From Pseudomonadota bacterium (GTDB lineage Bacteria; Pseudomonadota; Gammaproteobacteria; Burkholderiales; Gallionellaceae): a stretch of 34,551 bases of DNA. Of the stretch, positions 27,681 through 34,551 are shown piece after piece; positions within the stretch are counted from its first letter, which is position 1; the number at the start of each line of letters is the position of its first letter. The notes under the pieces are model-generated. The model had not been told where the DNA came from and made no database searches. It saw only the letters and a list, made by a program, of their open reading frames with translations. The position numbers and the translations under genes were made by a program. Location of the stretch: contig JAJYYO010000033.1 in assembly GCA_021800795.1 (NCBI GenBank), forward strand, positions 1-34,551. The letters are read 5' to 3'.

Positions 27681-29716
27681 TTGAAGCGTATGCGATTGGT
27701 GTGTCAGCGAGGCTTGAGGATAATGTATCGCCTGGATTGCTGCGCATCATCGACTCGCTCACGCGTGCGAACACGGCCATGCTTGAGTTTTCGGCAAATG
27801 CACGGAATGTCTCCCGGCTTGGCCTGACGATTGGCAAGAATCTGGATAAAGCAGCAGCGGGTGCAACTGCACTCGGCGACGCTTCATCCGCGCTTACCCG
27901 CGCAAGCTACGTGCTGGACACTATGGTGGTATCGAGTGCGGATATTGCGCGCAATCTTAAAGTGGCACGCGCAGAAGGCGCCGGAATGGGATCGGTAATT
28001 CCGGGAAGTCCTGCTCGCCCGCCATCAGGAACAGGTGGCGGCAGCGCATCATCAGGAGATGGTCGCAGCCAGACGGCACGGAATGCCGGGGGTGCTGTGG
28101 CTATTGGTGCGATGTACGGACTCTATGAGAATGCCAATCTGCAAGACACCAACATTATGGCAGCAGCTACATCCCAGATCGCAATGCCGCTGTGGATAAA
28201 GACATCCGAGGAGCTGAAAGACCGCGAGTTTGCCTATGCGCGCCAGTACGCGTTTGCAACTCACGGCGACATTCACCCGTTCGGCGATGCAATGCTGGAA
28301 TCATCCAGACTGCTGCGCACGCTCTCGCCTGAACAGCAGCGGATAATGACTGATTCAGCGATGCCCTATGCCGCAGTAGAGTCAAAGCTCAAAGGCGTGG
28401 CGCTTCCAGAGGCAATGCAGGCACTCATCGGTCTTGCGCATCAGGCTGGCGCATACACGCCGGAATCCGCCACTCCGCTGTTTGAATCCATGCTTCAAGC
28501 ATCGCTGACTACACATGCAAGCCTGGGACAAATTAGTCGGGCGGCCAGCTACGCGTTACCAGCATTGCACGCATCAGGTGCCAATTCATCCGATGTGATG
28601 TATATGCTGGCGACGATGATGCAAGCCGGGATTCTGAACACAAAGTCAGGCACATGGCTTAATAACATGGCCATGAACGCATTGCCGAACTCTCTCGGCA
28701 GCGGCCTGTTCTCGAATCAGAAGCAGAATGCCGCGCTACACATGCTTGGGCTTTACAAGGGCAACAAAGCGCAGTTCTACAAGCACGGCGAGTTCAATTT
28801 GATGCAAGAGGTCGAAATCCTTGCTGAAGCCCGGGCCCGCATGGACCCGCTGAAATTCAATGCCGCAACACGTCAGGCGTTCGGGCTTCAAGGTCAGCGC
28901 GCAGCATCGTTGTTCTCGGAACCTCAGGTCGTGGAAAACCTCGCCACGCTGCGCGCACTTTCACAGAACGCGCAATCGCCGATGGATGTAGGGAAGGCAA
29001 TCCAGACATTAAGCATGGTCGGGCAGGCTGATCAGACGATTGCAAACGCGAACATGACGCTGATGAACGCAACTGCCACATTCATGGGGCCAGCCAGCGC
29101 AGCAATGAGCGGTGCAAGCTCATTTTTCGGAAGGACAGCGGATTACACCAAGCAGCACCCTGTCATCGGGGGCGCCATGGACGCAGGGCTGATTGTTGGG
29201 GGCGTGGCGCTGGGCGCCGGGCTGCTGAAGGGCGGTGGCGCAATGGCGGATTGGGTAGGTAAAAAAGCTATTCCAGCAATCGGAAAGAATTTGTGGAAGC
29301 TTGTTCTCGGTGGCCTTGAAACTGTCTCAACTGCAAGCATTGAAGCAGCCATGGGGGCGTCTGTAGTGGCTACAGGCGCGGCAGCTGCGGCGCTTGGCGT
29401 AACGATTGCCGGTGCGCTAGGTTATGGAGTGGGCACACTGATAAACAAAGGCATCGACGGTGCATTAAGTTATGTTACCGGGCATAAAACAACGCTAGGC
29501 GGAGAGATTTTCGACGCGACGCATTCAGGTAACGGCAGCAATGCCAGCACCGACAAGTTGAATTACCACAATCATGTTGTCGTGCAGATCGACGGCCAAG
29601 ACATCATTCACAAGGTATTTCGCAACATGCCAGCAAAACCTGCACACAGCGCATCCGGACTGAACCAGCAGCATTCACCCTTGCGCCCAGGCCTTAACGC
29701 GGCACACGGATTATGA
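27677..29716 (+). CDS. Tail tape measure protein
   Basis: A 679-residue protein that sets tail length. It is mostly helical and Ala-rich, with a Gly/Ser linker (about 110-130), strongly hydrophobic segments in the C-terminal third (GAMDAGLIVGGVALGAGLL; SVVATGAAAAALGVTIAGALGYGVG) and a beta-like end (YHNHVVVQIDGQDIIHKVF). This layout and its position after chaperone and tail completion genes fit. By the usual 0.15 nm per residue rule the tail would be about 100 nm. Confidence 0.87.
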   Translation: MIEAYAIGVSARLEDNVSPGLLRIIDSLTRANTAMLEFSANARNVSRLGLTIGKNLDKAAAGATALGDASSALTRASYVLDTMVVSSADIARNLKVARAEGAGMGSVIPGSPARPPSGTGGGSASSGDGRSQTARNAGGAVAIGAMYGLYENANLQDTNIMAAATSQIAMPLWIKTSEELKDREFAYARQYAFATHGDIHPFGDAMLESSRLLRTLSPEQQRIMTDSAMPYAAVESKLKGVALPEAMQALIGLAHQAGAYTPESATPLFESMLQASLTTHASLGQISRAASYALPALHASGANSSDVMYMLATMMQAGILNTKSGTWLNNMAMNALPNSLGSGLFSNQKQNAALHMLGLYKGNKAQFYKHGEFNLMQEVEILAEARARMDPLKFNAATRQAFGLQGQRAASLFSEPQVVENLATLRALSQNAQSPMDVGKAIQTLSMVGQADQTIANANMTLMNATATFMGPASAAMSGASSFFGRTADYTKQHPVIGGAMDAGLIVGGVALGAGLLKGGGAMADWVGKKAIPAIGKNLWKLVLGGLETVSTASIEAAMGASVVATGAAAAALGVTIAGALGYGVGTLINKGIDGALSYVTGHKTTLGGEIFDATHSGNGSNASTDKLNYHNHVVVQIDGQDIIHKVFRNMPAKPAHSASGLNQQHSPLRPGLNAAHGL

Positions 29717-30732
29717 GCGACATCGTACTTGCACTGACAACACCAGCTGGCCCGTTCGTTTTCACGGATGCAGAAGTCCCAGAGAACATCAAGCACGGCG
29801 GTTCTCAGGCGCTTTCAATCGACCGTCTGATCGGTGGCAAGCGTATTGTTCGCCCGCTCGGGCCCGATGAGGACGACATCACCTTTTCGGGTGTGTTCGC
29901 CTATCAGGGCACTGCGCGCAGCGACTTTCTCGACAGCGTGCGCCGCCGTGGTGATCTGTGTAATCTAGGATGGGATAACCGCCTGCTGCTGGTGTTTATT
30001 GCTGACTACCGTCCGGATTATCGCAAACCGTACGAGATTGGCTACACCATCACGTTCTCGGTGGTGGCGAACCAGACAGCCATGGTTGATGCTGTGCCGC
30101 CCGTCACGCCGACGCAGCAGCTGCACATGGATATGGCAACGCTGAACCAGAAAACAGCGTGCGCAGGCATTCCTGTGCTTTCAACGGTGGCCAGCTCAAT
30201 CAGTTCGGCGCTGACAGCGATGCAGGGTGTCGCGGCACCCATTGCGAAGGGATTGCGCCCGATCAGCGACACGATAGGTCAGGCTGGCAACTGCATGAAC
30301 CAGATCGCCAACGAAATCCAGACGGCGACAGCTGCGGTGGCGGCGCCGATTGCGCAATTACTGGCGAACACACAGAAGCTGATCACCAACAGCGAAAACG
30401 TCATCAGCTCGGCTGCCGGCTTCGGCGGGATCATTCCCGGCAATCCGGTGGCAATGTCGGTTGGCAACTACATGTCGCACCTGAACACCATCGTGCAGCT
30501 GCCGGCGCTGTATGGCATCAGCTCGGTGGCCGCACGGATGCAGTCGAATCTTGCGCTGACCGGATCGGCAGCAACGGCAAAGACCGTGACCGTCAGCGGC
30601 GGCACTTTGTACGATGTGGCCGCGCAGCACTATGGTGACGGCAGCAAGTGGCAGGCAATCGCCCAGGAAAACGGGCTGACTGACCCGAATCTGACGGGCA
30701 TTAATACACTCACTATCCCGGCGGTCGCATGA
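29713..30732 (+). CDS. Baseplate/DNA-circulation protein with LysM (Mu gp43-like)
   Basis: A 339-residue protein. The N-terminal domain (TTPAGPFVFTDAEVPENIKHGGSQALSIDRLIGGKRIVRPLGPDEDDITFSGVF) resembles a tube-like baseplate domain. A helical Ala-rich middle follows, then a C-terminal LysM-like segment (TVSGGTLYDVAAQHYGDGSKWQAIAQENGLTDPNLTGINTLTIP). In Mu this slot holds gp43, in T4 the LysM protein gp53. It probably joins the tail tube to the baseplate hub. It overlaps both neighbours by ATGA. Confidence 0.8.
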   Translation: MSDIVLALTTPAGPFVFTDAEVPENIKHGGSQALSIDRLIGGKRIVRPLGPDEDDITFSGVFAYQGTARSDFLDSVRRRGDLCNLGWDNRLLLVFIADYRPDYRKPYEIGYTITFSVVANQTAMVDAVPPVTPTQQLHMDMATLNQKTACAGIPVLSTVASSISSALTAMQGVAAPIAKGLRPISDTIGQAGNCMNQIANEIQTATAAVAAPIAQLLANTQKLITNSENVISSAAGFGGIIPGNPVAMSVGNYMSHLNTIVQLPALYGISSVAARMQSNLALTGSAATAKTVTVSGGTLYDVAAQHYGDGSKWQAIAQENGLTDPNLTGINTLTIPAVA

Positions 30733-31844
30733 TTAACTCATTGCCACATAATGGCGTGGACGCATCGCGCTCCATCCTGAAGATCGGCGGCACTGAGATT
30801 GATTTTACGGACTGGGACACGTCGCACAGCGGCATCATGGAGGCGGGACATTTCCGTGCGTCGATCAATGCGCCGTTTGCAGATTGGCCGTGGTGGGCCC
30901 AGCAGACTGAAATTCTGGTGGATGTTTACGCCGGCACACCGAAGGATCCACTGAACTACACGACAGACGACCTAACCATGATTATGACGGCGCGCTGTGA
31001 CAGTATCGAGCTTGATCCGGAAACGAACCGCATTACCATCAGCGGTCGCGATATGACCAGCCTGTTGATCGACAACAAGACAACGGACAAGTGGCCTAAC
31101 CTGACCAGCAGCCAGATCGCGCAGCAGATCGCGGTTAAATGGGGGATGGAAAGCAATATCACGGCCACCACACAGCCGGTCGGCACGTTTTACACGGCTG
31201 ATCACGTGAGGCTGGCAAAATCTGACACGTACTGGAACATTCTCACCTACCTTGCGCAGCGTGAATCAACGGCCAGCAAACCATTTATGTGTTTCGTGAT
31301 TGGCAGAACGCTGTACTTCGGCAACTTCGGAGCGAAAGCAACGATTGACCCATATGTGATTGCATTCGATGGGTCCGGGAATCTTCCGGTCGCAAACGCT
31401 TCACAGCTTCGATTCACCCGCGACCTGACGCTGGCACAGGATATTTCCGTCACGGTGCGCAGCTACCACGGCAATCTCGCTGCTGCATTCTCGGCAACAG
31501 CGACGGCCAGCAAGCAGGGCAGGCACATTGAAAAGACCGCGGGCCTGGTGCAGACCACGCAGCACTATGAATTCACAGTGCCAGGACTGACGCAGCCGCA
31601 ATGCGCACTGAAAGCGCAATCCATCCTGGCTGAACTGTCGAAGCATGAGCTGAAGATGTCGGCAAATCTGCCATTTGATGCGGTGCTTTATCCGTGGATT
31701 CCCATTCAGGTGACGGGCACGAATACGCCCTGGGATGCAACCTACACCCCGCTGACAATCAGCCGGCGCTTTTCAAAGGATCGCGTCTCGATGCAGGTTG
31801 GCGCAAAGACCGGCATTCCACAACAAACGGTGTCCCTGGCATGA
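30729..31844 (+). CDS. Baseplate hub protein (Mu gp44 / gpD-like)
   Basis: A 371-residue protein that fits the hub ring at the base of the tail tube (T4 gp27 and P2 gpD fold). Segments typical of the group are ILVDVYAG, TARCDSIELDPETNRITISGRDMTSLLIDNKT, SSQIAQQIAVKWGM, and YWNILTYLAQRESTASKPFMCFVIGRTLYFG. Position between the LysM protein and the spike supports it. ATGA overlaps link it on both sides. Confidence 0.85.
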   Translation: MINSLPHNGVDASRSILKIGGTEIDFTDWDTSHSGIMEAGHFRASINAPFADWPWWAQQTEILVDVYAGTPKDPLNYTTDDLTMIMTARCDSIELDPETNRITISGRDMTSLLIDNKTTDKWPNLTSSQIAQQIAVKWGMESNITATTQPVGTFYTADHVRLAKSDTYWNILTYLAQRESTASKPFMCFVIGRTLYFGNFGAKATIDPYVIAFDGSGNLPVANASQLRFTRDLTLAQDISVTVRSYHGNLAAAFSATATASKQGRHIEKTAGLVQTTQHYEFTVPGLTQPQCALKAQSILAELSKHELKMSANLPFDAVLYPWIPIQVTGTNTPWDATYTPLTISRRFSKDRVSMQVGAKTGIPQQTVSLA

Positions 31845-32437
31845 TTGAAACGATAAAACGTGTCGTCGCTGACATGCTGAATATGCAGGCCAAAACACAG
31901 TACGGCACTGTGACTGCTTATAACCCGAATAACTACACCGTAAAGGTGATGTTGCAACCGGCTGGGCCTGAGACAGACTTTATCCCTCTGACTGCCGCAT
32001 GGGCTGGAAATAATCTCGGCGCTGTGTTTGGCCCTCCGATCGGTACAGATTGCCGGGTCGATTTCGTGGACGGCGTGGTTGAGGCATCGATCGCTGGCGG
32101 CAGGTTCTTCAATTCAAAAAATCCACCGCCTGTTGTGCAATCCGGACAGGGTGCGATTGTGGACGGTGCCGGTTCGTTCGTGAGACTGAACAATGACGGC
32201 ACCATCACACTGGGCGCACCGGTAGGGATTACCAGTACCACACCGCTTTTAAAACAAGTCGGAAATTTTGAGGTGGACGGGAGTGTGACAGTGACGCAGA
32301 ACATAACGGCAACACAGAACATCAGCGACTTGGCTGGTACACACGGCACGCTAGGCCAGATGCGCACCGCCTACGATGGACACACCCATGCAGACCCACA
32401 GGGCGGCACAACGTCCGGCCCGAGTGCGACGGTATGA
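31841..32437 (+). CDS. Baseplate spike protein (gpV / Mu gp45-like)
   Basis: A 198-residue membrane-piercing spike. The N-terminal OB-like part (TQYGTVTAYNPNNYTVKVMLQPAGPETDFIPL) is followed by a beta-helix-like repeat (LLKQVGNFEVDGSVTVTQNITATQNISDL) and an apex with DGHTHADPQGG. In P2 gpV the apex HxH motif of three chains holds an iron ion, and the HTH here fits that. The ATG at 31841 (ATGA overlap) is preferred to an upstream in-frame ATG at 31694 inside the hub gene. Confidence 0.88.
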   Translation: MIETIKRVVADMLNMQAKTQYGTVTAYNPNNYTVKVMLQPAGPETDFIPLTAAWAGNNLGAVFGPPIGTDCRVDFVDGVVEASIAGGRFFNSKNPPPVVQSGQGAIVDGAGSFVRLNNDGTITLGAPVGITSTTPLLKQVGNFEVDGSVTVTQNITATQNISDLAGTHGTLGQMRTAYDGHTHADPQGGTTSGPSATV

Positions 32438-32799
32438 CGGATTCCGCACATTTTTGGGGGCAGGACACCGGCTTTTCTGCGTCTGGTGACGATCTGCTGG
32501 CGGATGGCGCGCTTGAGCTTGAGCAGCGCATCCTGCGCGCGCTACTTAGCAATCCTGGTGACGATCCATTCAACCCGCTTTATGGAAAAGGGATCGGGCG
32601 CTATATCGGGCAGGCGCTTACTCCTGAGAAGCGCACGCAGATCCAGGCGGACATTATGAGCGTGGTCATGATCGAGCCCGACGTGCAGAAAATGCCGCTG
32701 CCGAATATCACCTACCAGGCAGACAACAACAGTTATCTGTCGGCGACGATTAGTTACGTTTACACACCAACCGGCCAAGCGAGGGCGATCACAGCATGA
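32434..32799 (+). CDS. Baseplate wedge protein, gp25/W-like (Mu gp46)
   Basis: A 121-residue protein with SADGDDLLADGALELEQRILRALLSNPGDDPFNPLYGKGIGRYIGQALTP-type content, matching the gp25-like wedge family (LEQRILRALLSNPGDDPFNP and YGKGIGRYIG are seen). It helps form baseplate wedges in contractile tails. It overlaps the spike and the following gene by ATGA. Confidence 0.85.
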   Translation: MTDSAHFWGQDTGFSASGDDLLADGALELEQRILRALLSNPGDDPFNPLYGKGIGRYIGQALTPEKRTQIQADIMSVVMIEPDVQKMPLPNITYQADNNSYLSATISYVYTPTGQARAITA

Positions 32800-33908
32800 C
32801 AATCAGCATATTGGCAACACAGCAAATCGTGAGCGCATACGCCGCAGCGGTGCAAGCAAAGGCGAAATCAGCAATCAGCTTTGTATCTGGCTCGCTTGAA
32901 CTGGCACGCGCCAACGCTGTCGCCGCGTTGATGATGTGGCTGCAGGCGCTGGCGATGCAGATACTCGCACTCACCAGGGCGTCAACCTCAGTCGGCGCTG
33001 ATCTTGATACGTGGATGGCGGACTTCGGGATTGTAGTGCGTGAAGCGGCCGTGGCCGCAACTGGCACAGTGACATTCGCACGGTACACCGCAACGCTGCA
33101 AGCGACAGTTGCGGCAGGTGTCACAATCCAAACGGCAGACGGAACGCAGAAATTCATAGTTATTGCCGATGCCGCACAGCCTTCGTGGAATGCGTCGCTG
33201 AACGCTTACGTGCTGGGCGCGGGTGTTTCATCCATTACAGCAACGGTTCAGGCGGTCACGACCGGCACGGCAGGAAATATCAATGCAGCGACACTGACGC
33301 AAATCACATCAGCGATTGCCGGCGTAGATACGGTGACGAATGCTGCACCATTTGCATCTGGTGTGAACGCTGAAACAGACACAGCGCTTCTGGCGCGCTT
33401 CCAGCTCACACTGCAAGGCCTGCGCAGCGGGATAAAGGTGTCCGCAGCGGCAGCGATCGAAGCATTGCAGCAAGGAATTCAATACTCGATTGTAGAGGAT
33501 CAGACATTCGCCGGGGCGGTGCAAGAGGGGTTTTTTTATGTGGTGATTTCACCATATACGGCACCATTGGGCGCGACGGTGTATTCCGCCGTCGATGCAG
33601 TACGTCCGCTCAGTATTCCTTTTGCGGTCTACGCTGCAAACACGCTAGCTGCGAATGTTGCAGCAACGGTAACCGCTCAGGTTGGATACACGCATGCAGG
33701 TGTTGCGGCATCTGTCGTAACGGCCATTCAGAATTTTATTGCTGCTATTCCTCTCGGTTCCGGCTTGCTCTGGTCGCAGCTTTATTCTGTCGCATGGAGC
33801 GTTCCAGGTGTTGCAGGCGTATCAAATTTGACATTGAACTCAGGAACTGCTGACATTGCTGGAACCGCAAATCAGGCAATCATTAACGGCACAACGGTAA
33901 TCAGCTGA
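32796..33908 (+). CDS. Baseplate J-like protein (Mu gp47)
   Basis: A 370-residue protein of the baseplate J family (T4 gp6 relatives), forming the iris of the baseplate. Typical pieces are LMMWLQALAMQILALTRASTSVGADLDTWMADFGI, the VTFARYTATLQATVAAGVTIQTADG block, GTAGNINAATLTQITSAIAGVDTVTNAAPFASGVNAETDTALLARF, and the C-terminal beta region. It follows the W-like gene and precedes a gpI-like gene, as in Mu and P2. Confidence 0.88.
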   Translation: MTISILATQQIVSAYAAAVQAKAKSAISFVSGSLELARANAVAALMMWLQALAMQILALTRASTSVGADLDTWMADFGIVVREAAVAATGTVTFARYTATLQATVAAGVTIQTADGTQKFIVIADAAQPSWNASLNAYVLGAGVSSITATVQAVTTGTAGNINAATLTQITSAIAGVDTVTNAAPFASGVNAETDTALLARFQLTLQGLRSGIKVSAAAAIEALQQGIQYSIVEDQTFAGAVQEGFFYVVISPYTAPLGATVYSAVDAVRPLSIPFAVYAANTLAANVAATVTAQVGYTHAGVAASVVTAIQNFIAAIPLGSGLLWSQLYSVAWSVPGVAGVSNLTLNSGTADIAGTANQAIINGTTVIS

Positions 33909-34551
33909 TGATCGGCGATCAAATAGACATGCTGGCGCGCCTTCGGGCGCTGCTGCCGAAATCGTGGTTCCCTCAAGTTGCGCCGAATCTCGATGCAAGT
34001 CTTGCCGGCGCTGCTTGGGCCATGTCCGCCAATTACACCCAGCTTACCTATGTAGCATTGCAGGCACGCATCAAAACCGCAACAGATGGTTGGCTGGACG
34101 TGATCAGCGCGGATTTCTTCGGCACAACGCTGCCTCGCCTGACGAATGAGACTGACGGCGCATTCAGGACGCGCATTCTTGCCAATCTGTTTGTTAGAGG
34201 CCCGACGCGCAGCTGCATGTCGGCAGTGCTGACACTTATCACTGGACGGGTTCCGACGATATTTGAACCAAGCAACACGAGTGATTCTGGCGGCTGGGAT
34301 GGCGGCCTATATTGGGATGCTGGCATGCCGTCCGGTGGTGCGTGGGGCGATCCGATGCCGTATCAGTCTCTAGTCACGGCCTACAGACCAATCGGCGGCG
34401 CTGTTGATCTGGGCGAATACGACGCTTTCACGTTCTCATGGGATAGCTTCGGCGCGTGGTCTGATGGTTCACCTACCGCCATCACAGACGCATCAATCAT
34501 CGCCGCAGTCGAATCAACCCGGGCACTCGGCACGAAGGTCTGGTTACGCAT
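33908..34551 (+). CDS. Mu gp48 / gpI-like baseplate protein, partial
   Basis: Starts at ATG 33908 in a TGATG overlap and stays open to the window end (214 codons and two bases). It begins MIGDQIDMLARLRALLPKSWFPQVAPNL and contains WLDVISADFFGTTLPRLTNETDGAFRTRILANLFVRGPTR, matching the DUF2313/gp48-like group that links baseplate to tail fibres. The 3' end is outside the window; fibre genes usually follow. Confidence 0.8.
   Translation, partial: MIGDQIDMLARLRALLPKSWFPQVAPNLDASLAGAAWAMSANYTQLTYVALQARIKTATDGWLDVISADFFGTTLPRLTNETDGAFRTRILANLFVRGPTRSCMSAVLTLITGRVPTIFEPSNTSDSGGWDGGLYWDAGMPSGGAWGDPMPYQSLVTAYRPIGGAVDLGEYDAFTFSWDSFGAWSDGSPTAITDASIIAAVESTRALGTKVWLR

Noticed and set aside
1..34551. CRISPR array, insertion sequence or toxin-antitoxin pair
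   Set aside because: No regularly spaced repeats, no transposase-like frames and no recognisable toxin were found; the YdaS-like similarity of the Cro-like gene is better explained by its place in the switch.

Overview
The window is the left two-thirds or so of an integrated temperate phage (prophage) with a contractile tail. It starts at a host tRNA-Arg(ACG) gene (41-117) whose 3' end is next to a tyrosine integrase, and it runs off the right end inside a baseplate gene. Gene content (DUF4224, AlpA, KTSC, RecT/YqaJ, DUF1376, RusA, ParB-methyltransferase) and moderate-to-high GC with GC-rich terminators suggest a betaproteobacterial host such as a Burkholderiales relative. That host call is inference; the sequence contains no host marker beyond the tRNA.

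Left arm, 221-9904, all minus strand: one early operon of tightly overlapping genes. It runs from a small leader gene through a chain of micro-ORFs, RecT annealase, YqaJ-type exonuclease, KTSC protein, unknown proteins, an AlpA-like regulator, an HNH nuclease, a C-type-lectin/DUF1566-like ORF, a diversity-generating-retroelement (DGR) type reverse transcriptase, and finally a DUF4224 gene and integrase. The DUF1566-like ORF ends in a run of AAC codons and overlaps the reverse transcriptase reading frame. This is the most unusual locus in the window.

Switch region, 9905-11980: a lambda-like immunity region. Two near-identical promoters (TTGACT-N17-TTTAAT) face outward. Each is covered by two 17-bp palindromic operators of the form TTAAACA-N3-TGTTTAA. 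Between them lie a LexA/CI-family repressor and a zinc-ribbon membrane protein ending at a terminator. To the right are a Cro-like gene, a CII-like gene, and a 25-codon ORF carrying a perfect 11-bp inverted repeat.

Replication and nin-like region, 11982-14875, plus strand: a DUF1376 replication protein with an internal hexamer repeat (possible origin), a P-like helicase-loader protein, several micro-ORFs, RusA, and a Q-like late regulator. This is followed by a near-consensus promoter and an immediate terminator, the classic PR'-tR' arrangement for Q antitermination.

Late region, 15102-34551, plus strand: ParB-methyltransferase, small and large terminase, portal, scaffold-like protein, major capsid, head-tail genes, tail sheath and tube, a tail chaperone with a predicted -1 frameshift, tape measure, and baseplate genes in the order seen in phage Mu (43 to 48). 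A lipoprotein gene (26837-27214) lies on the opposite strand inside this operon and looks like a lysogenic-conversion cargo gene. No lysis genes or tail fibres are in the window; they, attR and any DGR target in a fibre gene would lie to the right. No stretch longer than 300 bases lacks a gene.
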